A DNA stretch of 64,000 bases from Bathymodiolus brooksi (taxonomy: Eukaryota > Mollusca > Bivalvia > Mytilida > Modiolidae): positions 47,041,414-47,105,413 of the forward strand of contig OY804585.1 of NCBI GenBank assembly GCA_963680875.1, read 5' to 3'. Of this stretch, positions 21,347-32,275 are shown piece after piece (the first letter of the stretch is position 1; every line of letters begins with the position of its first letter). The translations under genes were made by a program, and so were the position numbers. Under the pieces are notes generated by a model. It saw nothing but the letters and a program-made list of their open reading frames with translations, made no database searches and was not told where the DNA came from.

Positions 21347-22658
21347 AATTTTCCCAATCCTAACTGTTGTTACGTGCATGCCTCCTTTATAAAATTTGCA
21401 TTTTCTCTTACCAAGCAAGTCTTAGATGCTCAATCTAGTATGTTGACGACTATATTTTACATGATAACACTGATCGTTTGTCCTGAACCTCTTTTAAAAG
21501 TCTTTTTCTGTAATATTTACTGCTTGAACGTAACTTTGATAACTCGAGGAACAAAACTCAGCTGTGTCAATATTACGTGCTGTGGCAATCCTTGATTTGT
21601 ATTATGAGGATGACACACCCGTGTAAAACTCTTGAAGTAAATGTAACATAGTTCAAATCTGTTGGTGTATGAAACCAAGAAAGAAATAAATTTTCAATTC
21701 AATACAAAGTACATGAACATAACATTGTCATATAAATTTGGAGTCCTGATAACTTGTTACTTACAACACAAGAACCATTATTTCTTTACTTGGTTTGTTT
21801 TGATTGATTAGCCACCTAAGAAACTTGCTTTTTTGGAAGTAAAATATCACATCTTCCATTTTTCATTACCTAATTATATGAATATCTTAAAAGAATGCAT
21901 GTAACATTGACACAAATTTGATTGTTTTCTTTTTACTTTTACGTATGTCCTTGTTATGTACAAGCACCTTTTAACCTTATCTTGGAAACATTACTAAATC
22001 CCACCTTCAGTGCTGAAGTTAAATCTTTGGTGCATTTTATAAAGAAAGGAATAAATGAGTAAAAGTGCATAATTTTGGCTTGCATATTTGTACCTTAATA
22101 GTGTATGTAACATTGACAATAAATTTATGGTCAATTTTTTTTTTGTTACATGCAATAACTATACATACATTAATTACCTATACTGTTCTAAATTGATACA
22201 GAAGTCACTATTTGAATCAACATGAAAAAAAAAAAAAGAAGTATAGATATGCAAATTTTGAAAACCAACTGCTGACTCTCTTACAAATTGTAGCAAGTAA
22301 CATTGACCTGAATCTTTCATTATGATATAGAGTCAATGTTACATACAGCATAAGAAAAGTGTCATGTATTACATTGAGCATTGATATACAGACTGAGTTT
22401 TTCTGCAGCAATATACATTATTTATCCAGTGAATAAGACCTTAGAATTTTTATGAGGTTAGAAAACGTGCCTTGGCTGCATGTAACATTGACAATTACTT
22501 TATTGTGATTTTTTTTTCACACCAGCCGTTAAGTTTTTGTATGAATGCCTAGGGAGGGAACCGAACCCTCGTACACAAGGCCTGGTCGTCGCTAAGTTTA
22601 AGCATAAAAAAGAAGGGGAAAATATTTGCAAATTTATGGTTCTGACTAAAATGTGCAG

Positions 22659-22815
22659 AGTGGGACATTAGTGTGACAGGTACACATTTTCTTGTTTTTC
22701 AAATGAATCAGACAATGGAGCACCCTTATAGGACAGATATCAACCATGTAATTGAGTCTGATGACCTTTCATCTCCCAAGATCTTCCATATACATTTGGG
22801 AAATGATGTCAACAG
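22659..22815 (+). CDS. Exon-like segment of unknown protein in element C
   Basis: Between TGTGCAG (22652-22658) and AACAG|GTATAT lies a 51-codon open segment. Readable pieces are WDISVTGTHFLVFQMN, then MEHPYRTDINHVIESDD, then SPKIFHIHLGNDVN. Composition and codon use look protein-like and unlike the AT-rich surroundings. The acceptor lacks a strong pyrimidine tract. It ends in phase 2. The 26816 segment starts in phase 0, so the two do not join directly, and an exon could have been lost when the 22887-26166 element inserted. I do not recognise the family. Confidence 0.4.
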
Positions 22816-22886
22816 GTATATATTTTTATACAAGTACACAAGTTATTTGGATGCGATTATTTACTTTATGTGGTTAAGCTATTTTT

Positions 22887-25800
22887 AGTTCACCTGGACC
22901 AAAGGTCCATGTGAACTATTGCCATCACTTGGCGTCCGTCGTCTGTCGTCTGTCGTCTGTCGTCTGTAGTCTGTCGTCTGTCGTCTGTCGTCTGTAAACT
23001 TTTCACATTTCAAGCTTCTTCTCCGAAACCACTTGGCCGATTGGAACCGAACTTAGCAGGAATGTTCCTTGGATGGTCCTCTACAAAGTTACTGTTTTTC
23101 GTTCCAGTCGGATATTCAATATGGCTGCCAGGGCCAATAATATGCTCTGATTGGCTGAAATTTCAAAGATCTTCTTCTCCGAAACTAATGAACTGACTGA
23201 ACCCAAACTGTAAAGGAATGATCATTGGAATGTCCTTTACCAAGTTACTGTTTTTTATGCCGATCGGAAATCCAAGATGGCCACCATCGCAGGACATAGA
23301 TTAACATTGGACCCTATGGGAAAATGTTCAAATGCCTTCTTCTCAGAAACTACAAATATGATTAAAGCCAAACTGTACATGAATGTTCATTGGATGGTCC
23401 TCTACAATCTTAAGGTTTTTTGTTCCGATATGAAATTCAAAATGGCGGCTACGGCAGGACTTAGTTTAACATTGGACCCTATGGGAAAAATGTTTCAAAA
23501 TGCTTCTTCTCTGGAACCACTTGGACAGTTGAAACCAAACTGCCCAGGAATGATCATTGGAAGATCCTCTACAAATTTTCTGTTTTTTATGCCGGTCGGA
23601 AATCCAAGATGGCCGCCACCGCAGGACATAGATTAACATTGGACCCTATGGGAAAATGTTCAAATGCCTTCTTCTCAGAAACTACAAATATTATTAAAGC
23701 CAAACTGTACATGAATGTTCATTGGATGGTCCTCTACAATCTTAAGGTTTTTTGTTATGATATGAAATTCAAAATGGCGGCTACGGCAGGACTTAGTTTA
23801 ACATTGGACCCTATGGGAAAAATGTTTCAAAATGCTTCTTCTCTGAAACCACTTGGACAGTTGAAACCAAACTGCCCAGGAATGATCATTGGAAGGTCCT
23901 CTACAAATTTTCTGTTTTTTATGCCGATCGGAAATCCAAGATGGCCGCCACTGCAGGACATAGATTAACATTGGACCCTATGGGAAAATGTTCAAATGCC
24001 TTCTTCTCAGAAACTACAAATATTATTAAAGCCAAACTGTACATGAATGTTCATTGGATGGTCCTCTACAATCTTAAGGTTTTTTGTTCCGATATGAAAT
24101 TCAAAATGGCGGCTACGGCAGGACTTAGTTTAACATTGGACCCTATGGGAAAAATGTTTCAAAATGCTTCTTCTCTGAAACCACTTGGACAGTTGAAACC
24201 AAACTGCCCAGGAATGATCATTGGAAGGTCCTCTACAAATTTTGTGTTTTTTATGCCGGTCGGAAATCCAAGATGGCCGCCACCGCAGGACATAGATTAA
24301 CATTGGACCCTATGGGAAAATATTCAAATGCCTTCTACTCAGAAACTACAAATATGATTAAAGCCAAACTGTACATGAATGTTCATTAGATGGTCCTCTA
24401 CAAACTTTACGTTTTTTGTTCCGATATGAAATTCAAAATGGCGGCTACGGCAGGACTTAGTTTAACATTGAACCCTATGGGAAAAATGTTTCAAAACGCT
24501 TCTTCTCTGAAACCACTTGGATAATTGAAACCAAACTGCCTAGGAATGATCATTGGAAGGTCCTCTAGAAATTTTATGTTTTTTATGCCGATCGGAAATC
24601 CAAGATGGCCGCCACCGCAATACATAGATTAACATTGGACCCTATGGGAAAATGTTCAAATGCCTTCTTCTCAGAAACTACAAATATGATTAAAGCCAAA
24701 CTGTACATGAATGTTCATTGGATGGTCCTCTACAATCTTAAGGTTTTTTGTTCCGATATGAAATTCAAAATGGCGGCTACGGCAGAACTTAATTTAACAT
24801 TGGACCCTATGGGAAAAATGTTTCAAAATGCTTCTTCTCTGAAACCACTTGGACAGTTGAAACCAAACTGCCCAGGAATGATCATTGGAAGGTCCTCTAC
24901 AAATTTTCCGATTTTTATGCCGGTCAGAAATCCAAGATGGCCGCCACCGCAGGACATAGATTAACATTGGACCCTATGGGAAAATATTCAAATGCCTTCT
25001 ACTCAGAAACTACAAATATGATTAAAGCCAAACTGTACATGAATGTTCATTAGATGGTCCTCTACAAACTTTACGTTTTTTGTTCTGGTATGAAATTCAA
25101 AATGGCGGCTACGGCAGGACTTAGTTTAACATTGGACCCTATGGGAAAAATGTTTCAAAATGCTTCTTCTCTGAAACCACTTGGACAGTTGAAACCAAAC
25201 TGCCCAGGAATGATCATTGGAAGGTCCTCTACAAATTTTTGTTTTTTATGCCGATCGGAAATCCAAGATGGCCGCCACCGCAGGACAGATTAACATTGGA
25301 CCCTATGGGAAAATATTCAAATGCCTTCTACTCAGAAACTACAAATATGATTAAAGCCAAACTGTACATGAATGTTCATTAGATGGTCCTCTACAAACTA
25401 TACGTTTTTTGTTCCGGTATGAAATTCAAAATGGCGGCTACGGCAGGACTTAGTTTAACATTGGACCCTATGGGAAAAATGTTTCAAAACGCTTCTTCTC
25501 TGAAACCACTTGGATAATTGAAACCAAACTGCCTAGGAATGATCATTGGAAGGTCCTCTACAAATTTTATGTTTTTTATGCCGATCGGAAATCCAAGATG
25601 GCCACCACCGCGATACATAGATTAACATTGGACCCTATGGGAAAATGTTCAAATGCCTTCTTCTCAGAAACTACAAATATGATTAAAGCCAAACTGTACA
25701 AGAATGTTCATTGGATGGTCCTCTACAAACAATACGTTTTTTGTTCCGATATGAAATTCAAAATGGCGGCTACGGCAGGACTTAGTTTAACATTGGACCC

Positions 25801-26166
25801 TATGGGAAAAATGTTTCAAAATGCTTCTTCTCTGAAACCACTTGGACAGTTGAAACCAAACTGCCCAGGAATGATCATTGGAAGGTCCTGTTTTTTATGC
25901 CGATCGGAAATCCAAGAAGGCTGCCACCACAGGTCATAGTATTAACACAGAACCATATGGGGAAAATACAGAAATATATTCTTCTCTGAAGCTATTGCAC
26001 TGATTGAACCTAAACTGTGCATCAATCATTGGAAGGTCCTTTACAAACTTTGTGTTTTTTATGTTGATCGTAATTCCAAGATGACGCAGGACATAGTTTT
26101 TACATAGGACCAATTGTTTTTTTTTATTACCAGGTGAACGATACAGGCTCTTGAGAGCCTCTGGTT
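22887..26166 (+). mobile_element. Hairpin-headed composite element (AGTTCACCTGG type) with 332-bp units
   Basis: The head AGTTCACCTGGACC-AAA-GGTCCATGTGAACT forms a 14-bp stem with one mismatch (22887-22917). Next come a GTCGTCT microsatellite at 22932-22995, a leader, and about nine 332-bp units. It ends CCAGGTGAACGATACAGG, with a hairpin AGGCTCT-TG-AGAGCCT and CTGGTT. The start and the 3' CCAGGTGAAC are inverse of each other. The flanks are T-rich on both sides (ATTTTT and TTTTATT). This fits Helentron-associated non-autonomous elements (HINE), which carry terminal hairpins, inner tandem repeats and T/T insertion. That is an inference. Confidence 0.8.
23277..25939 (+). repeat. 332-bp higher-order tandem array (two 166-bp halves per unit)
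   Basis: Units start at AAGATGGCCGCCACCG, spaced 332 bp (23277, 23609, 23941, 24273, 24605 and so on). Each is a dimer: half one has ATTAACATTGGACCCTATGG with CTTCTTCTCAGAAACTAC; half two has TTTAACATTGGACCCTATGG with TTCTCTGAAACCACTTGG. Several units keep a 119-codon frame that begins at the ATG in a strong Kozak-like context and overlaps the next unit's start by 28 bases. One unit has a stop (ATGTTCATTAGATGG). I see no evidence that the peptide is used. Confidence 0.9.
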
Positions 26167-26815
26167 TTTATTACAGATACTTCAGAGCTTAATTTTAACT
26201 GTTTTCCCTTCTTTATTTTCGAAAAGGATACCTGAATAATTGTTAATTGTATAGGGATACTATAAAGATACAATTTTTTTTATATTAAAATTTCAGTTGG
26301 GACATATGTGTCTGTAAAACACGGGAAGCAGTTGTAAGTGGATTGGTGTTGCTGTATTGCCATGCATTTGTTCAATGTTCAGAATGCTGCTAATTTTCAG
26401 TTTTTGCATTGGGTTGCCAATATTTTTGTTTAATGTTCAGAATGCTGCTATTTTTCAGTATTTGCATTGCTAAATTACAATTAAATAACAAAGGACCGAA
26501 ATTGCAGTAAATTTGAGTTCTGCATATGGCCACTTCGACAACTTATGTCTCATCAGTGCAGATAAAATAAAAACATGAATTTCTATGGATAGGATGTTAT
26601 GCGGTTGGTCTTATGATTCTGACAAGAATTTACGTTTATAACCTAGATTTTGCTAACTTAAATTTTGCATGAAAGATTTAGGTCTTGAACTGACTAGAAA
26701 TTGAAATGCATAACCAAACAAAATTGACATGCATGACCAAACAAATAATAACTATAGAGGATGCTCAGTTCTAATCCCAACAAGAATTAAATAAGAAACT
26801 ATTTTCTCTTTGCAG

Positions 26816-27007
26816 GTTACCAGTATTGAGAACAATTACTTTTGGATTCAGTATTTTAAATCTGCTGGTAAAGACAAACCTGACAAATGGACAATGCAGC
26901 CAAAACTGTACACAGCCTTGGTCTCAGACTTCGTATCAAATTTGCCACCACCAGACCTTGTGCATGAAAGTGGGACAAAATTTTTCTATACTTTTCAAAT
27001 TCAATAA
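26816..27007 (+). CDS. Terminal exon-like segment of unknown protein in element C
   Basis: A strong acceptor (TTTTCTCTTTGCAG) precedes 63 codons: VTSIENNYFWIQYFKSAG, then a Lys-rich KDKPDKWTMQPKLYTAL, then a Pro-containing NLPPPDLVHESGTKFF, ending at TAA (27005-27007). The stop overlaps an AATAAA word (27003-27008), as in a compact 3' end. An alternative frame from the same acceptor reads 80 codons to 27056 with a hydrophobic end; it matches the phase of 22659-22815 but looks less protein-like. The product is unrecognised. Confidence 0.45.
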   Translation, partial: VTSIENNYFWIQYFKSAGKDKPDKWTMQPKLYTALVSDFVSNLPPPDLVHESGTKFFYTFQIQ

Positions 27008-27935
27008 AGATCATTTCATTACATGCTTTCTTCTTCTGCTTTCTTTGATGGTATGACCATGCAGCCACACCTAATGAGGTAACGGAATTTTGATGGATTA
27101 AGTCTGAAAAGGACAGCAGTTTCCATTTTTTTCATTCTGAAACTTTCTTTTAGCTTAATAAAAGAGAGTTTAGAGAACCTATACAAATGCTATCTTACAT
27201 ATGTGGGTAAACCTGCACAGTTGTGCTTTGACGTCATGGCTTTGAGAATTACAGGCCCTGGACAAGACTCAACAACAGGTTTTTCTTAGATTTTATTTTT
27301 ATGCACTAAATGTGAAAAAAGTTGTCTTTCTACAACAAATTAATGGATTTTCATGTGATTATAGCGTAAAACTTTTTTATTGTCAAATCAAAGATTTTTG
27401 TGTCCATGTTACATGCACTTGAACCAAGTTATAGTGCTTAGAGTAATCAAGTCTTTTACCTTGTAAGCTCCTGAAATATTATGTATCCTTCAAGATGATG
27501 AACTTTGGTGTTTCCTAGTGTATTGGGAGAAGGAGTACTTTCTTATTCACAGTTGAACAGTTGTATGTAACATTGACACCAAATAAAACTTTGTCAACAG
27601 TTTCCAATAATTCTAGGATTGAATTTTCAGAAATGGAATTGCAAATGGAGAGTACAATGAAGGGCAAATAATAAGCATAAGAGAAAAATTAATTTTAATT
27701 ACCCTGAAGGGAGAGAGGTCTTTAAAAGAAAACTACCTTTGTGTCAATGTTACATACACTAAAATTGCATTTTTGTAATGGACAAGTATATAGACACTCA
27801 TGGATGAAAAAAGTTATATTATCCTAAGCCTTTGACCTTCCTCCGTATTTAGACAAAATATTAAGACAATATCTCTACTTCTAATTTTTTTCACATCTTG
27901 TCACACTTTGTGTTACATTAGTGAATTCATGCCCA

Positions 27936-28900
27936 TCTATGACTTCTTACTCTATCCCTCCCTAGTTTGTATATTTATATGCCTTTCTTGTCCATTTGTT
28001 TATTTTTTCATCCCTGGCGTGGATCACATTATCTGCCAGTGTTGTTGATGCTCTAGTGTATACTGTATAAATAGATATAATGACATGATACTCACCTATC
28101 TATTGAACTCTGATCTGGGGATAACAACAATAGAAATCGAAAATTGATTAGATTATTAAATTATAGGTGTCAGTGCAGGTATAATATGAGGCACCTATAA
28201 GTTTTTTTTTTAAATTATTTAAAAAAAATTGGATGTAATTATTATAAAATTATTTCACGTTTTTGAAAAAATGAAGAAGATACCAAGATGATGAAAACTT
28301 TTGCAGCTCTGTAATAGATTTATATATAATTTTTCTTTACTCTGAAAGGTGATGAAATTGATGGAATGTTTGCATCAAGTGAACCCCAAAATTTCAATTT
28401 TAAAACTCATTATTATTTGATTTGGGCAGTTTGAAGGATTAAGAAATTATTTTTAGTAATTTTAGTGATAGATATTGTTCGTTTGATTTGATGGAGTTGT
28501 GGTAGTATATATATATTTGATGTACAGAATCTTCTTGGTACATCCGGATTTTATTTTTGTTGAAAATAGATTAAAGTGTTTTGGATTTTAACGATTACCT
28601 TGGATCTATCGATGAAGAAACGATACAATCATCTGATTAAAATCAGATCTGAGTAGTAATCCTATAGATGTAGCATAAGTCTCATCTCAATGAAAACCTC
28701 ATTATTAAAATTAACAGCTTATAATGCATTTTTTGTTTGTAGAAAATATCAGTTTTGCATAAAGATAAACAATCAGAAAAATCTATTTTGGAAAATATTT
28801 TTTGTACAAAATTCTGGAATATCGTCAGTTATATTAGATCTCTAGTGATTAAGTGTACATATGGAGGAGGAAAATGTTGCTGATTTACTAAGTGAATTAA
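27936..28900. other. No gene seen
   Basis: AT-rich. A 20-codon frame MEEENVADLL at 28861 ends just inside the next MITE. Nothing else. Confidence 0.4.
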
Positions 28901-28901
28901 A

Positions 28902-29041
28902 GTCTGTGCCAAAAACATTTTGACAAAGTAGCCCAGAAGAATTTTTTCTATTTGATTAAGCAAATTTAATGTAATTTTTACTAACTCGAAGCAATTTTTA
29001 TTAGACTAGGGCTTAGGGCTAGTGGTTTTTGGCGCAGACTG
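28902..29041. mobile_element. 140-bp MITE with GTCTGYGCCAAAAAC ends
   Basis: The left end AGTCTGTGCCAAAAACA faces the right end TGGTTTTTGGCGCAGACT. The inner right part (GGGCTAGTGG) is shared with 17763-17824. Confidence 0.7.
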
Positions 29042-29911
29042 GAACATATTTTTTTTTATTGAAATAAGCTGTTGCTAGAATAACTCTGCTGACTTTACCT
29101 GACTGTGTTTTTAGTATCAAGATCATCAGAGAGAAAATATTTTTTTGATTACAGTTGAAGATAGTGCCAATGGATTCCAAAAGCCCACTGCTTTTATGAT
29201 TTTCTTATCAAAAATATGGAATTACTTTTTTTTCGCTTTTCACTTTTGTGTAAAAATTTGTTTTAAAGTTATGAGCACAAGTGTACTTGGCATTTAATTA
29301 AAAAAAACGAATCAATATTTTCTCTAGATATGATGCAATAATAGATAAAAAGATTGAATTATAAATATTGTGGTCAGAAAAAAAATATACTGCTCCAGTT
29401 TAGCATAAAAATATGATGTTTAACTGATTTCATTGTTTAGAATTCAATTTTAGAGATAAAAGAAATTTTGGATTTATACTTTTTAAAAAAAAAATGAAGA
29501 ATTATTATGGTTAAATAATTTAGGAACTGACCCTATTTAATGATTCTATCCACATCTGAAGCTGATTGACAGAGATATCAACGACTGCAAACATCTTTAT
29601 ATTAATCCTCGGAGAAGTAATGTTTTGGCACTTTGTCGCAGGAGAGTCTATTGTTTGTTGTTACAGTGCCAAAAACAACTTCTGAGAACTAGTTAATTGT
29701 GGTAGGAAAGACATCAGCTAGTGGGGTGATGAGGAAAATTTGACAGATCAGGAAAATATTTTTCTTTACATTTCTTGGTTTTGGATGACCACACAAAAAA
29801 AATGTGTTAATTAAAATTACAACTGTGCGGTTGAGATATGAGATCTTAATTGTGTTGGAAGTGCTATGCAATAAGAAGTATTCTTTGTAAGAGATTAATG
29901 AAAAAACAAAA
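29042..29911. other. Upstream region of candidate exon 29912; no other gene seen
   Basis: AT-rich. Small inverted words TGTTTTGGCAC (29621) and GTGCCAAAAACA (29667) are present. A 96-codon minus-strand frame (29689-29979) overlaps the exon on the other strand and is not supported. No TATA box or initiator stands out. Confidence 0.35.
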
Positions 29912-30011
29912 ATGACAAGTTTTGACTGGGAGAACATTCTCCCGACAGAATATTGGATAGAACCATATAAAGAAACCAATAATCAACGTACAAGGAATTA
30001 CATTTTATATG
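29912..30011 (+). CDS. Candidate first coding exon of a host gene
   Basis: ATG at 29912 follows an A-rich leader with an upstream in-frame stop (TAA at 29889), so this Met is the likely start. Thirty-three codons read MTSFDWENILPTEYWIEP, then YKETNNQRTRNYILY, and end in phase 1 at TATG|GTAAGAA. Composition and codon choice look genuinely coding compared with the flanks. It may join an exon near 54850: an acceptor at TTAAGAG|AG would keep phase 1. It could also belong to a different gene. I do not recognise the protein. Confidence 0.45.
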
Positions 30012-30103
30012 GTAAGAATTTTCTACTATTTACCTACATTTTTGTCTTGCTTTTGATCACAGTTATTACTTTAGAATAACCTTCACTATATCCATGAATT
30101 GAA

Positions 30104-30395
30104 ATAATGTCAGGGTCTGAATTCCACTATGGAAGTAAAAATAATGTCAGGGTCTGAATTCCACTATAGAAATAAAAATAATGTCAGGGTCCGAATTCCA
30201 CTGTGGAAGTAAAACTAATGTCAGGGTCTGAATTCCACTGTGGAAGTAAAACTAATGTCACTCTCTGAATTCCAATATGGAAGTAAAAATAATGTCAATG
30301 TTTGAATTCCACTATGGAAGCCAAAATGTCAGTGTCTGAATTCCACTATGGAAGCCAATTGTCAACATCTTAATTCCAGTATGGAAGCAAAAATA
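30104..30395. repeat. 37-bp minisatellite, about 8 copies
   Basis: The unit is AATAATGTCAGGGTCTGAAT plus TCCACTATGGAAGTAAA. The last three copies lose a few bases and diverge. Confidence 0.9.
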
Positions 30396-31082
30396 ATGCA
30401 AGCAATTAATTTACAGATTGTCATGGTCAAAGTGTATTTGTATATCTCATAAGGTATACATTTTCATAAATCATTAAAGAGGATAATTCAAAGAAAAAAT
30501 ATCTGTTTGTCTTGACTATTATACAAATATAGATGTGCTTTATGTCCCTTTGTGGCAAACATTTCATGCATATTAAGAACTATAACAAGTTCACCAATAC
30601 GAAAAAACTATAGAGAAATGGAGAAATGGGACAATGGGGGCAACTTTCTACTGCAACTGGAAAAGTATGGCATGCTGGGTGGGAACAAATGATTTATACA
30701 TTTGTTGCGTCTGTAATGCACCTACACTTTTTCGAAATCTACAAAAGAAGTCTTTTACGTGCAACCACTATGTACCACGGTTAGTCTTCCCATATTATGA
30801 CCTGATGACCTCAAACCCACCCCTCATTAAGAAGGCACCCTCTATCCACCACATGGGGACAGTACTGTGGGTTCTGGAAACTGTTGCCAATACCCAATAC
30901 AAATATAAAAAAATATAAAAAATATAAAATTGAAACAAAGCATTGAGTCTAAGACGATCAATTAGCCTGGTTGGGTTCTTATCAGTATCTTATCTTTGAA
31001 AATGTTGTTTTAGTTGGTAACATGTTCCAAAATGAAGGGTGGACATTTAAGTATGAGGTTATTTATAACATTTATTATCAAC
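30396..31082. other. No supported gene; possible diverged repeat
   Basis: A 94-codon frame at 30634-30918 (MGATFYCNWKSMACW...) covers text that resembles a widespread molluscan repeat (TTTTACGTGCAACCAC, CATTAAGAAGGCACCC). It has no domain, splice site or homologous frame that I know. Confidence 0.35.
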
Positions 31083-31215
31083 AGTGCTCCAGCTAGAATT
31101 TGAAAGGGGCAGGGTGCCAGCAAAGGGCAGGGCATTTTTTTAATGATAAAAAGGGCGCTTAGAGAACTTTATCAATTTCATCACAGTCACTTGAAATCCA
31201 AATTATAAAAATGAA
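31083..31215. repeat. AGGGC-rich repeat, left piece
   Basis: GTGCTCCAGCTAGAATTTG, then GGGGCAGGGTGCCAGC and AAGGGCAGGGCATT. A related G-rich piece lies at 33515-33585 (GGGCGCGACCAAGGGCATC). The two may be ends of one element. Confidence 0.5.
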
Positions 31216-31264
31216 AATAATATACTTAGTAGTTTGGTGTCGACGTAAACAATGCATGGCCGCT

Positions 31265-31545
31265 CACTTTTAAAGCGTCATCTGTCTATCAAATAGAGTT
31301 ACATCCCTTGATTTCGGGATTTTACTTTGCATTGTTGGAGGTACGGAATCTGTGCATGGCTTCCCGACTGACAAAAACGAGCGCTGCGTCTTCACAAGAG
31401 ATAGCCGAAGGGAGGTCATGATATTTTTTGAAATGAATAAGGTCTTGGGAGTTGAAGCCAACAGGGTTTTCAATATATTAGAAGAAATTAAAAAAACCAA
31501 ACACGACTTGAAGCGAGCGGGGGTAAAACTAGAGGCTCAGTGGGC
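31265..31545 (+). pseudogene. Possible THAP-like remnant followed by a coiled-coil segment
   Basis: An open stretch reads ILLCIVGGTESVHGFPTDKN, then ERCVFTRDSRREV. The pattern S-x-H-x-F-P-x-D-x-x-x-R resembles the middle of a THAP zinc finger, but F stands where W is usual and the second Cys/His pair is not seen. Downstream, GVEANRVFNILEEIKKTKHD and LKRAGVKLEAQW would form a short coiled coil. There is no ATG (the frame opens at GTG), and it runs directly into the 150-bp tandem repeat. Probably a decayed transposon-related exon. Low certainty. Confidence 0.25.
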
Positions 31546-31559
31546 TGCGCCTGTGTCAC

Positions 31560-32275
31560 TCACCTTTCATTCTGCTTTGAGGAAACTTAATACAGAACCA
31601 TCCATAGGTGCTTCCCACCAAGTTTCGGTTTATTTGGCTAAGCAGTTTCAGAGAATAAGATTTTTAGAAATCAACCAACCAGAAACAAGAATTGCCTATG
31701 GCAGCCATGTTTGTTAACAGATCGGGATGAAATGAGCAATATTAATAGAGAACCTTCCATAGATGCTTCCTACCAAGTTTCGGTTCAATTGGCTAAGCAG
31801 GGAAGGAGAATTTTAGAACTCGACCAATCTGAAACAAGATTTGCCTGTAGCAGCCATGTTTGCTAACGAATCGGGATGAAATGAGCAATCTTTATAGAAG
31901 ACCTTCCATACATGCTTTCTACCAAATTTCAGTTCATTCGGGAAAGCAGTTTCAGAGGAGAAGATTTTTTTTAGAAATCGACCAATCAGAAACAATAATG
32001 GCTTGTGGTAGCCATGTTTGTTAACGAATCGAGACGAAATGAACAGTCTTTATAGAGGACCTTCCATGTATGCTTCCTACTAAGTTTCGGTTCATTTGAT
32101 CAAGCGGTTTCAGAGGAGAAGATTTTTTAGAAATCAACCAATCAAAAACAAGAATGGCCTGTGGTGGCCATGTTTGTTAGCAGATCGGAACTAAATGAGC
32201 AATCTTTATAGAGGACCTTCCAAGGATGCCTCCTACCAAGTTTTGATCCATTTGGCCAGATTAACAATCAAATAT
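31560..32275 (+). repeat. 150-bp tandem repeat, about 5 diverged units
   Basis: Repeated words are GACCTTCCATAGATGCTTCC, TACCAAGTTTCGGTTCA, TTGGCTAAGCAG, GCAGCCATGTTTGTTAAC and CGGGATGAAATGAGCAAT, spaced 150-157 bp (31729, 31879, 32036, 32190). It is the same general kind of unit as in the hairpin-headed elements, but no hairpin head was found. Confidence 0.8.

Larger units (their letters stand above)
20550..27935. mobile_element. TGGG-CCCA element C (7.4 kb) with dispersed TGTCAATGTTACA motif
   Basis: The left end is TGGGCATGAATTCACTCATT, and the right end at 27920-27935 is the inverse of TGGGCATGAATTCACT. The motif TGTCAATGTTACA (or its inverse TGTAACATTGACA) occurs at about 21901, 22107, 22297, 22332, 22482, 27402, 27567 and 27741, with partial copies next to both ends (GTGTCAATG at 20579). 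A 3.3 kb hairpin-headed element (22887-26166) is a later insertion, leaving about 4.1 kb. Candidate exons lie at 21261, 22659 and 26816. The architecture parallels elements A and B. TIR length is only about 16 bp plus weaker similarity, so the boundaries are an inference. Confidence 0.55.

Noticed and set aside
28861..28923. Short frame MEEENVADLLSELK as a first exon
   Set aside because: Only about 20 codons, ending inside the MITE at 28902, with no donor.
29689..29979. 96-codon minus-strand frame
   Set aside because: It is hydrophobic and low-complexity, and antisense to the better supported exon at 29912.
30634..30918. 94-codon plus-strand frame
   Set aside because: Text resembles a dispersed molluscan repeat; no domain, splice site or start context.
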